Assembly (NCBI GenBank): GCA_009929605.1
Contig: SAAC01000002.1
Span: 26,920-90,919, forward strand
DNA length: 64,000 nt
From: Negativicutes bacterium
Lineage (GTDB): Bacteria; Bacillota; Negativicutes; Veillonellales; Veillonellaceae
Direction of reading: 5' to 3'
Shown here: positions 54,809-64,000 of the stretch, piece after piece
Layout: every line of letters begins with the position of its first letter
How positions within the stretch are numbered: position 1 is the first letter of the stretch
Translations under genes and position numbers: made by a program
The notes under the pieces: generated by a model
What the model was told of the DNA's origin: nothing
Databases searched by the model: none
What the model saw: the letters and a program-made list of their open reading frames with translations, nothing else

Positions 54809-56201
54809 GGCCTAAATCCTTATCATCTGCTTTCAAGAATGCTACATAACATTTTTTTGCTTCGTAAATATCGGCTTTACTTGTCACTTCCCATGGTGCA
54901 TGCATGCTCAAAACAGCTACACCACAGTCTATAACATTCATACCGTATAATGCCATAATATAAGCAATAGTACCGCCCCCACCAAGGTCAACACGGCCAA
55001 GTTCTGCCGTTTGGAATGTTACATTATTATCGTCCATAATGCGACGAATAAAGCCCATATATTCTGCATTCGCATCATTGGACCCAGATTTACCACGGGA
55101 CCCTGTAAATTTGTTGAATACTACGCCCATGCCAAGATACGATGCATTTTTCTTTTCAAAAGCAGATGCATATAAAGGATCATAGCCTGCACTAACATCA
55201 GAGGATAGCATACGAGATTTTTCCAATGTCCGACGTACACTCAAAGCACTAGTTTTCCCCATCAACTCAAGAATTTCTGCTAAGGCATTTTCAAAGAATC
55301 TAGATTGCATACCAGTAGCACCAACAGATCCAATCTCTTCTTTATCCACCAATAGGCAGCAAGTTGTACGTTTTACAGATTCCACCTCAAGCATAGCCAC
55401 TAAAGATGTGTAAGCACATACACGATCATCTTGTCCATAGGCCATAATCATACTACGGTCAAAGCCCATATCACGTGCTTTACCGGCAGGCACGATTTCA
55501 AGTTCAGCAGATAGTAAATCTTGTTCTGTAAAGTTATATTCTTTTTCGAGGATAATATTTAGAAATTGTGTAACCCCATCCTTTAATTCACCTTTCACAG
55601 GTTGGCTAGCAATTAATAAATCAAGGGCTTCCCCTTCAATTACCTTCGTTGCCTTTTTCTCCATTTGTTCTTGCCCTAAATGTGGAAGCAAATCCGTAAT
55701 ACAGAACACCGGATCGTTTTCTTTATCACCGATAGATAGGTTAATGATAGTTCCGTCTTTTTTTACAACAACACCATGAATGGCCAATGGCATAGCCACC
55801 CATTGGTATTTTTTGATACCCCCATAATAATGTGTATCCCAGAATACTAAATTGCTATCTTCGTATTGAGGGTTTTGTTTTACATCAATACGAGGAGAAT
55901 CAATATGAGCACCTAAAATATTCATGCCTAATTCAATATCATCCGTACCAATATTAAATAATGCAATGGATTTATCCATATGTGTATAATATACTTTATC
56001 TCCAGCTTTAATTTCGGTACCATTAGCAATAAATTCTTTTAAATCTCTATATCCTGCTGCTTTAGCGGCTACTACAGATTGTGTCACACATTGACGTTCA
56101 GTTTTACCATTATCTAAAAATGCTCTATATTGGTCGCCCAATATAGCGACTGCTTGTAAATCAGTATCAGTATATTCATGCCATGCGTATTTTCTTTCCA
56201 T
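54801..56201 (-). CDS. M18 family aminopeptidase
   Basis: A 466-residue zinc aminopeptidase. Metal and active-site motifs are GAHIDSPRIDVKQNP, VDKEEIGSVGATGMQS, SSDVSAGYDPLY and GGGGTIAYIMA. M18 enzymes are cytosolic and release N-terminal residues, often acidic or hydrophobic ones. The ATG at 56201 has AAAGGAG 6 bases upstream; an earlier in-frame start would overlap the upstream exonuclease gene. Confidence 0.93.
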   Translation of the reverse strand: MERKYAWHEYTDTDLQAVAILGDQYRAFLDNGKTERQCVTQSVVAAKAAGYRDLKEFIANGTEIKAGDKVYYTHMDKSIALFNIGTDDIELGMNILGAHIDSPRIDVKQNPQYEDSNLVFWDTHYYGGIKKYQWVAMPLAIHGVVVKKDGTIINLSIGDKENDPVFCITDLLPHLGQEQMEKKATKVIEGEALDLLIASQPVKGELKDGVTQFLNIILEKEYNFTEQDLLSAELEIVPAGKARDMGFDRSMIMAYGQDDRVCAYTSLVAMLEVESVKRTTCCLLVDKEEIGSVGATGMQSRFFENALAEILELMGKTSALSVRRTLEKSRMLSSDVSAGYDPLYASAFEKKNASYLGMGVVFNKFTGSRGKSGSNDANAEYMGFIRRIMDDNNVTFQTAELGRVDLGGGGTIAYIMALYGMNVIDCGVAVLSMHAPWEVTSKADIYEAKKCYVAFLKADDKDLGHE

Positions 56202-56215
56202 ATTTATCTCCTTTA

Positions 56216-57193
56216 TCAATGTTCTTCTACTTGTTGAGCCTGCAACTTCGCTAAATATCGTTCTTCCTTTTCACGATTAATGCGGGCCTTTTCTTCATAT
56301 ACTAATCGGATTTCATCCGTCATATGCGTAATCGTTTTAGTAACAAAAAAATTTGTAATATTATTTTTCTTTGTGTATTTACCAATCCGTAATTGAATAG
56401 CAAATGCACCATGAGTAGGACAATGTCCAAGTGCCAAAAATTTATCTCCCTGCTGTCGTTCCGGCTTTAGCATTGTCAATTCCTTCTGACAATACGGACA
56501 ATAGGATATTCGAATACGTTTATCATAGAGAATACGTTTCTTTTCTTGAAAGTTCTCATAAATGAAAAACGATATTATAGGGGGAAATAAAAATGGATTG
56601 GGACCTAATTTCCGTATATCTTCATAATGTAATAATCCTTGTTTAAAAGATATTTTTTGACAAATCTCAGCTGTAAATATAGCATCATGTAATGCATTAT
56701 GGGCTGTCAAATTACCAGGAGAAATTTGTAAATCCGCCATTGCTCGTTGTACAGATACTTGTTCAGAATTGCCATGACGTTCATAAGCATATAATAATTG
56801 TGCATCTACCCAAGAACTTAATCGGTTCGTTTTAATTTTGTGTAATACAATATTCTCACGAAGCATAGTTACATCATCGCTTCCCCAAGATAGGAGGATG
56901 CAATCGTCACCACACCATAAATCAAACTGTACGAATGCCGTTTTAAAGGGCACACCTGTATTTAAATCCTGATTGCTAATACCTGTTAACTCTCGTACAT
57001 GCTTATGCATTCGAGTTAAATATTTAGGCTTTACCATCACTAAAAATTGGTCGATGATTTGTAAGTCTTCATTGAGTTTTACTGCGCCAATTTGGATAAT
57101 TTCACCACTAATAGGCATTTTAGTATGCTTCATAAAACTAATATCATTACCAAAGGGTTGATTCCATTCCAAATCAAAGACTACATAATTCAT
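56216..57193 (-). CDS. DEDDh-type 3'-5' exonuclease with C-terminal zinc ribbon
   Basis: A 325-residue protein. Residues about 1-185 form a DnaQ-like exonuclease: FDLEWNQ (D-x-E), LLSWGSDD, and AHNALHDAIFTAEI (His-x4-Asp). A C-terminal part (about 225-285) has YCPYCQKE..GHCPTHGAF, a likely zinc ribbon. The exonuclease part resembles KapD/ERI-1-type enzymes. The target is unknown. Confidence 0.85.
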   Translation of the reverse strand: MNYVVFDLEWNQPFGNDISFMKHTKMPISGEIIQIGAVKLNEDLQIIDQFLVMVKPKYLTRMHKHVRELTGISNQDLNTGVPFKTAFVQFDLWCGDDCILLSWGSDDVTMLRENIVLHKIKTNRLSSWVDAQLLYAYERHGNSEQVSVQRAMADLQISPGNLTAHNALHDAIFTAEICQKISFKQGLLHYEDIRKLGPNPFLFPPIISFFIYENFQEKKRILYDKRIRISYCPYCQKELTMLKPERQQGDKFLALGHCPTHGAFAIQLRIGKYTKKNNITNFFVTKTITHMTDEIRLVYEEKARINREKEERYLAKLQAQQVEEH

Positions 57194-57202
57194 ATAAACT
57201 CC

Positions 57203-58240
57203 TTACTTAGTGATAATTAATTGTTCAGCTGCATCAATAACAGCCTCTTCTGATATCACTTGTAATCCTTTATATTTTCCTTCCCGAATTACTTGTTTCA
57301 TACTTTTACCAACTTCGTATTTATCCATCGATTCAAGTACGATAGCATTAGCACGATACGGCCCGTAAAAGAATGGATTAGATGGTCCATACAAAGCTAC
57401 AATTGGAACATGTTGACTAATAGCCACATGCATAGGGCCAGAATCATTGGTAATCATTAATTGGCACCGTTTCATCGCTGATGCCAATGGCCCTAATGAA
57501 AATTTACCAGTAGTGATAATAGGCTCAGTTTCCATCACCTGTACCACATCATTTACCATATTCTGATCCATAGGACCACCAAAGAATACCGTTTTATACC
57601 CTTGATGACCAAAATAATCCGCCACATGAGCAAATCGCTCCCGTGGCCAACGCTTTTCTGGAACAGCACTACCAATATTGAATCCAATGACAATATCATC
57701 ACGAGTCACATCATAAGTTTCATAAAAATCATGTGCTTGATTATCCCATGCCTCAGAAGTTTCAATGGTAAGCCCATGATTCATCGTATTAGATACACCT
57801 AGTTGTTCTAATACATTAATGTACATATCTGCCGCATGTAATGTTTTCCGGTCCAAACGAGTATATTTTGTCATGAAAGGGCGGAACAAGAAATGACTCA
57901 TTCCTGTTGTCACCTTAGCTCCAATTTTCCATGCTAAATAGGATGTACGCTCATTAGGATGTAAATTAATCACAATATCTGGCTTTCCTTGTCGATTAAT
58001 TTCCTTAGCCACTTCATTTAAACCGGAGATACTATTATGACGACCTTTTTTATCGACCGTCACTAATGCATCAATATTGGGATTATATTGCATAACCTCT
58101 TGTAATTTCTCATCCATTACATAGGTAATATGACTATGAGGAGCTGCTCTACGTAAGACTTCTAAAAATGGTGTCGTTAAAATAACATCCCCTAAATGCA
58201 TAAGAAATGTTACAACGATACGCTTATGATCAAGTTCCAT
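57203..58240 (-). CDS. Glycosyltransferase family 9 (LPS heptosyltransferase-like)
   Basis: A 345-residue GT9 enzyme: VTFLMHLGDVILTTPFLEVLRR at the start, FGGPMDQNMVNDV and MITNDSGPMHVAISQHVPIVALYGPSNP in the sugar-nucleotide half. GT9 enzymes add heptose from ADP-heptose to the LPS core. Whether this is heptosyltransferase II or another step is not clear. GGAGAGGAG precedes the ATG, and a 114-base gap separates it from the next GT9 gene. Confidence 0.88.
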   Translation of the reverse strand: MELDHKRIVVTFLMHLGDVILTTPFLEVLRRAAPHSHITYVMDEKLQEVMQYNPNIDALVTVDKKGRHNSISGLNEVAKEINRQGKPDIVINLHPNERTSYLAWKIGAKVTTGMSHFLFRPFMTKYTRLDRKTLHAADMYINVLEQLGVSNTMNHGLTIETSEAWDNQAHDFYETYDVTRDDIVIGFNIGSAVPEKRWPRERFAHVADYFGHQGYKTVFFGGPMDQNMVNDVVQVMETEPIITTGKFSLGPLASAMKRCQLMITNDSGPMHVAISQHVPIVALYGPSNPFFYGPYRANAIVLESMDKYEVGKSMKQVIREGKYKGLQVISEEAVIDAAEQLIITK

Positions 58241-58354
58241 ATGAGCTCCTCTCCTTCAATAGGTCATACCGAATATAATATGATTCTAAGTCTATACAAT
58301 AACAATTGGCTTTAATTATATTAATGTACCAACAAATTTAATCTACTTCAATAA

Positions 58355-59359
58355 TTATAGTGCTTTATATACATCCCACACCTGGTCCACTGTAATTTGG
58401 GCCATACACTCTGGATCATCAATCAATGGGTTCTCTGGAGTGGCCTTAGATGTAGGTGAAATCACTAAATGAATGTAATCCCCACCATAAGGACCTGTTC
58501 GTTCTGGCGATGTAGTACCAAACAAAGCGATCAACGGTTTCTTAAGTCCATTAGCAATATGCAATGGCCCTGTGTCGGCACTAATATATAAACTACAATG
58601 ACGAATCAATTCAATCAATTCAGGCATTGTTGTTTTTCCAGTTAAATTTACTAGATTATTGCTTTGAACGGCATCCACAATAGATTGACTTTTTCCTAAA
58701 TCATCTTTAGCACCCATGAGAACAACTTTGCGTCCCTCTTGGCATAATCGATTGCACAATTCAGCGAAGGACAGCACTGGCCATTCTTTCACCGTCCAAC
58801 GGGCACCTGGAGCCACCAAAACATAGTCATCTTGTATCCCCTCAGAACCTAACATATCTACCACATGCTGGTAACAGGTCGCATCACTTGGCAATGGGAA
58901 TTCAATAGTATCCACCGATCCGCCAAGTTGTCTAACGGTGTCGAGATAGCGTTCAATTACATGATCGTATTGATGTTTACCTACTAGTGCCTTGTTGACG
59001 AATTGACTGCCCTCACGTAATTCCCAGTAACCATATTTTTCAGGTGCACCAGATAACCACGATACAATAGCACTCTTCGCTAAACATTGTAGATCCAAGG
59101 TCATATCAAAATGGCGACCCCGTAAATCTGTGTACAATTGTTTCAAATATCCAAATAATTTCAATTGTTTCTTGTCAATGATGATAACCTCATCAACCCA
59201 CGGTTTTCCTGGTAACAGCCCAGCAAATTGTTCGTGAATAGCCCAAGTAATTTTGGCATTTGGTAGGTTCTTGCGTAATGCATAGAGCGTAGGCAATGCA
59301 TGAATAACATCCCCTAAAGAGCTCATTTTTATAATTAGTATATTTTTGTAGTCTTTCAT
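58355..59359 (-). CDS. Lipopolysaccharide heptosyltransferase I-like (GT9)
   Basis: A 334-residue GT9 enzyme with the WaaC-like start ILIIKMSSLGDVIHALPTLYALRKNLP, VLVAPGARWTVKEWP, LMGAKDDLG and YISADTGPLHIANGLKKPLIALFGTTSPERTGPYG. WaaC adds the first heptose to Kdo of LPS. It lies 11 bases after gmhB in the heptose operon. Confidence 0.88.
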   Translation of the reverse strand: MKDYKNILIIKMSSLGDVIHALPTLYALRKNLPNAKITWAIHEQFAGLLPGKPWVDEVIIIDKKQLKLFGYLKQLYTDLRGRHFDMTLDLQCLAKSAIVSWLSGAPEKYGYWELREGSQFVNKALVGKHQYDHVIERYLDTVRQLGGSVDTIEFPLPSDATCYQHVVDMLGSEGIQDDYVLVAPGARWTVKEWPVLSFAELCNRLCQEGRKVVLMGAKDDLGKSQSIVDAVQSNNLVNLTGKTTMPELIELIRHCSLYISADTGPLHIANGLKKPLIALFGTTSPERTGPYGGDYIHLVISPTSKATPENPLIDDPECMAQITVDQVWDVYKAL

Positions 59360-59370
59360 ATACTCTCTTC

Positions 59371-59880
59371 CTATTGTATACGCTCCTGCAGAATTGCTTG
59401 TATCGTATGTAATAAATTAACACCATCAAACAAATAGCCCTGAATGCCAGCAGCCTCAGCCGCTTCTACATCTCTAGGGCTATCGCCAATAAGAAAACTA
59501 GCCTTTTGGTCAATGTCATAATCATGAAAGGCCTGTAAAATCATGCCTGGTTTTGGTTTACGACAATCGCACTCTATAGCATATTCTAGAATGGTCCCCT
59601 CCTTATGATGAGGACAATAATAGAAATGCAAAATAGGTGCACCATTGGCTGTGAGTTCTCTATTTATATGTTCGTGTAAGATATTCATATCCTCTACGGT
59701 ATAGTAACCACGACCAATACCACTTTGGTTTGTCACCACAATGAGATCATAGCCCTTGCTATGCGCATAGGCTAATCCCGCTTTGGCACCTGGAATCCAC
59801 TCGAGTTCATCCACAGAGTGTAGATACCCGGTGTCACGATTTAGGACGCCATCACGGTCCAAAAATAATACTTTTTTCAT
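59371..59880 (-). CDS. gmhB: D-glycero-D-manno-heptose 1,7-bisphosphate 7-phosphatase
   Basis: A 169-residue HAD phosphatase: FLDRDGVLNRDTGYLH (nucleophile Asp), VTNQSGIGRGYYT, YYCPHHKEGTILEYAIECDCRKPKPGM (zinc Cys/His set) and IGDSPRDVEAAEAAG. It removes the 7-phosphate from heptose bisphosphate. The ATG at 59880 has AAAGGACG about 6 bases upstream. Confidence 0.93.
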   Translation of the reverse strand: MKKVLFLDRDGVLNRDTGYLHSVDELEWIPGAKAGLAYAHSKGYDLIVVTNQSGIGRGYYTVEDMNILHEHINRELTANGAPILHFYYCPHHKEGTILEYAIECDCRKPKPGMILQAFHDYDIDQKASFLIGDSPRDVEAAEAAGIQGYLFDGVNLLHTIQAILQERIQ

Positions 59881-59922
59881 GGTAACGTCCTTTCTACATG
59901 ACAGGCATATGTGCTTACAACA

Positions 59923-59962
59923 GATGTAGTATGCGCCTAACATATTAGGTGAATACTACATC
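59923..59962. repeat. 18-bp hairpin between hldD and gmhB
   Basis: Arms GATGTAGTAT (59923-59932) and ATACTACATC (59953-59962), with CCTAA/TTAGG continuing the stem to a four-base loop; one mismatch in 18. No T run on either side. It may be an RNA processing or stability element inside the heptose operon. Confidence 0.7.
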
Positions 59963-59977
59963 ACATCTATACGTGTA

Positions 59978-60943
59978 TTAACGTAAATAACCTTCGTTAT
60001 TGTCTAATAATTCACAATATTCTTTAACGGCATCTTCCATTTTTGTGAAGCCTTTATCATAACCAGCTGCCAACAATTTTGTTGTATCTGCTTGTGTAAA
60101 GCTTTGGTATTTACCTTTTAATACCTCTGGGAATGGCACATACGCAATTTTTCCTTTTCCGTTATAGTCGATAACGGCTTGCATGAATTGATTAAAGGAA
60201 TGAGCATTACCAGTACCGCAGTTGAATGTACCAGTGATTTCAGGGTGTTCCCAGAAATAGAAATTCACATTTACTACATCTTTCACATAAATGAAATCGC
60301 GTGTTTGACCGCCATTTTCATAGCCATCTGTACCTTCGAACAAGTTAATAACACCTGTTTCTTGGTTTTTGTAGAACATTTGACGCACTAAGGAAGCCAT
60401 TTTATCTTTATGTGCTTCATTAGGGCCATATACGTTAAAATAACGCAAGCCTACTACTTGAGCCGTATATTCACCTTCAAATTTACGTACATAACGATCA
60501 AATAACAATTTAGAGTAAGCATATGGATTTAAAGCTTCTTCACATTCAGGATTTTCCACAAAACCATTTGTACCATTACCATACGTAGATGCAGAAGACG
60601 CATAGATAAATGGAATTCTACGATCTTGGCAATAATGGAAAAGATTTTTAGAGCCTTCATAGTTATTTTTCATCATGTAACGACCATTGTATTCCATAGT
60701 ATCAGCACAAGCACCTTCATGGAACACAACTTCGATAGGACCTACATCAAATGTGCCATCCTCAATGGCTGCATCAAAATCTTCGCAATCGATATAATCT
60801 AGAAAATCCAAACTTTGCAAATTACGAATTTTACGACCGTCTGTTAAATCATCAACAATTAAAATATCGTTACGACCACGGTTATTCAATGCTTTTACAA
60901 TATTACTGCCAATAAAACCAGCACCCCCGGTTACAATAATCAT
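59978..60943 (-). CDS. hldD: ADP-L-glycero-D-manno-heptose 6-epimerase
   Basis: A 321-residue extended SDR: TGGAGFIGSNIVKAL (NADP site), SSASTYGNG, and catalytic YAYSKLLFD (YxxxK). Segments FHEGACADTMEYNG and GQTRDFIYVKDVVNVN match HldD. It turns ADP-D-glycero- into ADP-L-glycero-heptose. Its ATG overlaps the hldE stop by 4 bases. Confidence 0.95.
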   Translation of the reverse strand: MIIVTGGAGFIGSNIVKALNNRGRNDILIVDDLTDGRKIRNLQSLDFLDYIDCEDFDAAIEDGTFDVGPIEVVFHEGACADTMEYNGRYMMKNNYEGSKNLFHYCQDRRIPFIYASSASTYGNGTNGFVENPECEEALNPYAYSKLLFDRYVRKFEGEYTAQVVGLRYFNVYGPNEAHKDKMASLVRQMFYKNQETGVINLFEGTDGYENGGQTRDFIYVKDVVNVNFYFWEHPEITGTFNCGTGNAHSFNQFMQAVIDYNGKGKIAYVPFPEVLKGKYQSFTQADTTKLLAAGYDKGFTKMEDAVKEYCELLDNNEGYLR

Positions 60944-62418
60944 AATTTGCCCTCCTTAGCCATTGTAGCTATGCGCTGTACAATATCAGATGTAGAATAT
61001 CCTTCCTTGAAAGATAAAATCTCAACGGAATCAACAGATTCACGTCCAATCACATCTTCTACTTTATAATCCCCACCTTTAACCAAAATATTTGGTCGTA
61101 ATACGGACAACAATTCCGCTGGTGTGTCTTCTTCAAACAATACGACACCATCAATACAACCGAGCGCACTCAATAGCGCAGCGCGATCTCGTTCGCTCAC
61201 GATTGGTCGAGTTTCACCTTTTAATCGACGTACAGAGCCATCACTATTAAGGCCAATAATCAAATGATCCCCTAATTGTGCGGCTTCTTGTAAATACGTA
61301 ATATGCCCACGATGTAAAATATCAAAGCAACCGTTGGTAAATACAACTGTCTCTCCATTATTTTGCCAATGACGAACTAGGGTTTCCATTTCATGAATGT
61401 CGTACAAATCCTTTTGTACCACTTGCTCTTGTAATGTTTTCCATACCTCCAAGAGTTCAGCACGATGAATTGGATAGGTGCCAACCTTTGCCACTACGAC
61501 GCCAGCAGCACTATTAGCTATATGCAAAGCCAACCGCAAGGATAAGCCCCCTGCTAAACACGTTAACATCATGGCTACTACTGTGTCACCTGCACCACTT
61601 ACATCAAACACTTCTTGTTGTGTCGCTGGATTATGCCAAGTACGACCATCTTTCGAAACAACTGTAATGCCTTTGGCAGAACGAGTAGCAATAATATATT
61701 CTAAATCGATTGACTCTAATACATCTTTTGCGGCTTGTACTATAACAGCATCCTCATTCTCTAAAACGCGCCCTACGCACTCACCCAACTCTTTTACATT
61801 AGGTGTAATACAAGTAGCACCGGCATATTTAGACCAATCATTCCCCTTAGGATCTACAATGGTACGAATATTATATTTCTTAGCCAAAATAAAAAGCTTT
61901 TCTAGTAGGGATGGTGTACAAACGCCTTTGCCATAATCAGAAACGACAATACCATCAATCCCTTGCTCACATAAATTCGTGAGCCAAGTCAAAAGATTGA
62001 CTTCTTCGTCTAAAGAAAGAGGCGATAATGTTTCAAAATCCAATCGCATCATTTGTTGACGATCACCTAGAATACGCATTTTAGTGATAGTTTCACGAGA
62101 TTCTACATACTGAATTCCCGTAGTATCAATATGATCAGCTTGTAGTAAACTTTCTAACATAGTGCCATGAGCATCTTTACCAGCTACACCACCTAAGTAA
62201 ACCTTGCAATCAAGATTAGCTAGATTTGATGCGACATTACCGGCCCCCCCTAGCACTTCTTTCACTTTTGATACACGATTGACTGGTACGGGTGCCTCTG
62301 GAGAAATACGACTCACATCGCCAAATACATAGCGATCCACCATAATATCTCCTATCACGGCCAGTTTTAAATTAGGCAATGTATTCGTAAGAAACTCATT
62401 TATAGTTTTATTAATCAT
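60940..62418 (-). CDS. hldE: Bifunctional heptose 7-phosphate kinase/heptose 1-phosphate adenylyltransferase
   Basis: A 492-residue fusion. The ribokinase-type domain (about 1-325: VIGDIMVDRYVFGDVSRISPEAPVPV, DVSGAGDTVVAMM) makes heptose 1,7-bisphosphate. The nucleotidyltransferase (about 350-492: VFTNGCFDILHRGHITYLQEA, YSTSDIVQRI) adds AMP to heptose 1-phosphate. Both domains look complete. Confidence 0.96.
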   Translation of the reverse strand: MINKTINEFLTNTLPNLKLAVIGDIMVDRYVFGDVSRISPEAPVPVNRVSKVKEVLGGAGNVASNLANLDCKVYLGGVAGKDAHGTMLESLLQADHIDTTGIQYVESRETITKMRILGDRQQMMRLDFETLSPLSLDEEVNLLTWLTNLCEQGIDGIVVSDYGKGVCTPSLLEKLFILAKKYNIRTIVDPKGNDWSKYAGATCITPNVKELGECVGRVLENEDAVIVQAAKDVLESIDLEYIIATRSAKGITVVSKDGRTWHNPATQQEVFDVSGAGDTVVAMMLTCLAGGLSLRLALHIANSAAGVVVAKVGTYPIHRAELLEVWKTLQEQVVQKDLYDIHEMETLVRHWQNNGETVVFTNGCFDILHRGHITYLQEAAQLGDHLIIGLNSDGSVRRLKGETRPIVSERDRAALLSALGCIDGVVLFEEDTPAELLSVLRPNILVKGGDYKVEDVIGRESVDSVEILSFKEGYSTSDIVQRIATMAKEGKL

Positions 62419-62431
62419 ACTAGAATCCTTG

Positions 62432-63004
62432 TTAATATTCTTCTTCTAATAGTTCGCAAATAATGTGACCTACTAAAATATGCATTTCTTGAATGCGAGC
62501 AGTCACTTTGCTTGGAATAGCTAATGTAATGTCACAGAGTTCCGCTAATTTGCCGCCACCTTCACCAGTTAAAGCGATAGTATGCATACCTGTATCTCTT
62601 GCTTTCTCAACGGCTTTTACTACATTCTTGCTATTTCCAGATGTAGAAATACCAATAAGTACATCACCTTGACGACCTAACCCCTCTACTTGACGAGCAA
62701 AAATTTCGTCATATCCATAGTCATTACCAACGGCGGTCAAAATCGATGTATCTGTAGTTAATGCTATGGCTGCCAATGAGCGACGCTCCTTTTGAAAGCG
62801 CCCAATCAGCTCGGCGGCTAAATGTTGCGCATCTGCAGCAGAACCACCGTTGCCACAAAATAAAATTTTATTGCCATTAGCTAGTGCGAATTGACAACGT
62901 ACGGCAATATCTTGGATCACATCCATGTGTTCCATTGTTTTCCCAAAGACATCCAAGTGATCCGAAAATCGCTCGGCAATCAATGGATATAATTCATCTG
63001 CCAT
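62432..63004 (-). CDS. gmhA: Sedoheptulose 7-phosphate isomerase
   Basis: A 190-residue SIS-domain isomerase: [62 protein letters not shown] and the zinc-site region [17 protein letters not shown]. First enzyme of the ADP-heptose route. The ATG overlaps the dipeptidase stop (TAATG). Confidence 0.95.
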   Translation of the reverse strand: MADELYPLIAERFSDHLDVFGKTMEHMDVIQDIAVRCQFALANGNKILFCGNGGSAADAQHLAAELIGRFQKERRSLAAIALTTDTSILTAVGNDYGYDEIFARQVEGLGRQGDVLIGISTSGNSKNVVKAVEKARDTGMHTIALTGEGGGKLAELCDITLAIPSKVTARIQEMHILVGHIICELLEEEY

Positions 63005-63930
63005 TATAATATCTCCTTAAATAGTCGGTCTGCATTTTTCCAGAAAATCTTATCCACAGAATCCTCTGACAAACCGGCTTTAATAAATGCATCATATAAC
63101 TCAGGCATATGTGCAATATCTTCAATTTCTGTATCAGGACGGATTCCATCGAAATCCGTTCCCAATGCGACAACATCGTCTCCAGCGAGATTACGAATAT
63201 ATAATCCGTGTTTTACGATATCCTCAATACGACTGATGGATGAGGTCCCTAAAAAAGCTTGGGCAAAATTCAACCCAATGACGCCCCCCTTATTGGCAAT
63301 AAGCGTGATTAATTCATCCGATAAATTACGACTATGGTTTGTCAAAGCACGAGCATTGCTATGGGATGCTATAAAAGGTTTTCTTAAAATTTGACCTAAT
63401 TGCTTTGTTCCCCCATCATTTAAGTGAGAGCAATCTACAATCATTCCTAGATCTTCCATAAGCTCTACAAATTCCACACCTTTAGATGTTAATGACTTTG
63501 TTGCATCTCCACAATGTGGTTCTCCTAGACCATTAGCATAATTCCAAGTAATGGTGATCAACCGCACACCATCGTCATAAGCCTTGCGAAGCTTATTTAA
63601 ATCACCTTCGAATACACCGCCCTCTTCAACAGATAATAAGGCACCTATTTTATTAGTATCGTAGCAAGCCTTTATATCAGCATAACTACGAATATGCATA
63701 ATATGATTACTATAAGTCGTTACTTGTTCTTGAAAAAATGCTAACATATCGCAATAGCGAGCATACGAGTTAGGATGTTTTTCCATGTTCACATAAAGAG
63801 CAAAGTCTTGAATACGACTTTTAGCACGTTGTAATCGCTTAATATCAATTTTCCAAGAATTCTCATATAAATCGCCTTGACTTAGGTCATCAATGAGACA
63901 CATTACCGTATCACAATGTAAATCAATCAT
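63004..63930 (-). CDS. M19 family membrane dipeptidase-like protein
   Basis: A 308-residue zinc dipeptidase: DLHCDTV (metal ligands), [29 protein letters not shown] and LGTDFDGI. No signal peptide is seen, so it is probably cytosolic. It is translationally coupled to gmhA though its reaction is not part of heptose synthesis; a role in peptide turnover is inferred. Confidence 0.92.
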   Translation of the reverse strand: MIDLHCDTVMCLIDDLSQGDLYENSWKIDIKRLQRAKSRIQDFALYVNMEKHPNSYARYCDMLAFFQEQVTTYSNHIMHIRSYADIKACYDTNKIGALLSVEEGGVFEGDLNKLRKAYDDGVRLITITWNYANGLGEPHCGDATKSLTSKGVEFVELMEDLGMIVDCSHLNDGGTKQLGQILRKPFIASHSNARALTNHSRNLSDELITLIANKGGVIGLNFAQAFLGTSSISRIEDIVKHGLYIRNLAGDDVVALGTDFDGIRPDTEIEDIAHMPELYDAFIKAGLSEDSVDKIFWKNADRLFKEIL

Positions 63931-63933
63931 AAT

Positions 63934-64000
63934 TTATTTCTTCTTCTTTTCATCTAATTTCTTCTTTTCATCTAATTTCTTCTTTTCATCTAATTTCTTC
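63934..64000 (-). CDS. C-terminal end of an unknown protein with Lys-rich repeat tail (runs off right edge)
   Basis: The last 21 codons read KKLDE then KKKLDE units and end KKKK before TAA 63936-63934, which is two bases before the dipeptidase start region. Identity cannot be judged from this. A tail of this kind suggests RNA, DNA or membrane-phosphate binding, or a surface coiled segment. Confidence 0.6.
   Translation of the reverse strand, partial: KKLDEKKKLDEKKKLDEKKKK
63943..63996. repeat. 18-bp tandem repeat, at least three copies
   Basis: Unit CTTCTTTTCATCTAATTT at 63943-63960, 63961-63978 and 63979-63996, identical; a fourth copy begins at 63997 and leaves the window. The unit is in frame and encodes KKLDEK. 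Confidence 0.95.

Noticed and set aside
63943..64000. CRISPR array at the right edge
   Set aside because: The units are directly adjacent with no spacers and are in frame with a coding tail.

Overview
The window looks like chromosome of a diderm Firmicute of the Negativicutes, most likely Veillonella or a close relative. It is AT-rich. It carries gene orders typical of Firmicutes (proBA-nadD-yqeK-LCP-rsfS; rimP-nusA-ylxR-ylxQ-infB-rbfA-nrnA-truB-ribF; comFC ... hpf-secA-prfB) next to genes of a Gram-negative envelope (ADP-heptose synthesis and heptosyltransferases for LPS). The genus is inferred from gene content and protein character, not from a search. Almost everything is on the minus strand. 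The only plus-strand genes are an HD-GYP-like gene and rpsT. No rRNA, tRNA, insertion sequence, prophage or CRISPR array was seen.

Layout. 1-6868: growth and housekeeping operons (rsfS start, LCP protein, yqeK, nadD, a small membrane ORF, proA, proB, yhbY, obg). 6973-10889: cell-wall and division block (S41 protease, M23 factor, ftsX, ftsE). 10904-12672: split transketolase. 12804-17752: csaB, a DUF5693-like membrane protein, a DUF2993-like lipoprotein-domain protein and prfB with its programmed frameshift. 17899-21661: secA, hpf and a cold-shock gene. 22267-26720: an amino-acid ABC transporter in pieces (ATPase, permease, two binding lipoproteins) plus an aminotransferase. 26989-27222: a stand-alone structured non-coding RNA with its own promoter and terminator. 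27563-31246: HD-GYP-like gene, comFC and recD2. 31246-39929: a chorismate mutase-shikimate kinase fusion and the long nusA-infB translation operon. 40059-44605: a duplicated-domain unknown protein, a lytic transglycosylase, coaE and polA. 44803-50224: rpsT, deoB, a Nudix hydrolase, dut, pnp and rpsO. 50452-54187: ABC transporter with two tandem paralogous binding proteins. 54410-57193: small unknown protein, M18 aminopeptidase, exonuclease. 57203-64000: LPS heptose cluster (two GT9 transferases, gmhB, hldD, hldE, gmhA), a dipeptidase, and the end of a gene with a Lys-rich repeated tail.

How the genes work together. GmhA, HldE, GmhB and HldD give a complete route from sedoheptulose 7-phosphate to ADP-L-glycero-D-manno-heptose, and the two GT9 enzymes can use the product for LPS inner core. 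FtsEX and the adjacent M23 protein form the usual division-hydrolase module. The rimP-infB genes form a transcription-translation operon. 

Most interesting points: the RNA at 26989-27222, whose position between comFC and hpf suggests the poorly understood raiA-motif class; a prfB frameshift site that carries UAA rather than the usual UGA; a strong ArgR-like operator on the promoter of a binding-protein gene; and several unexplained inverted or tandem repeats in intergenic DNA.
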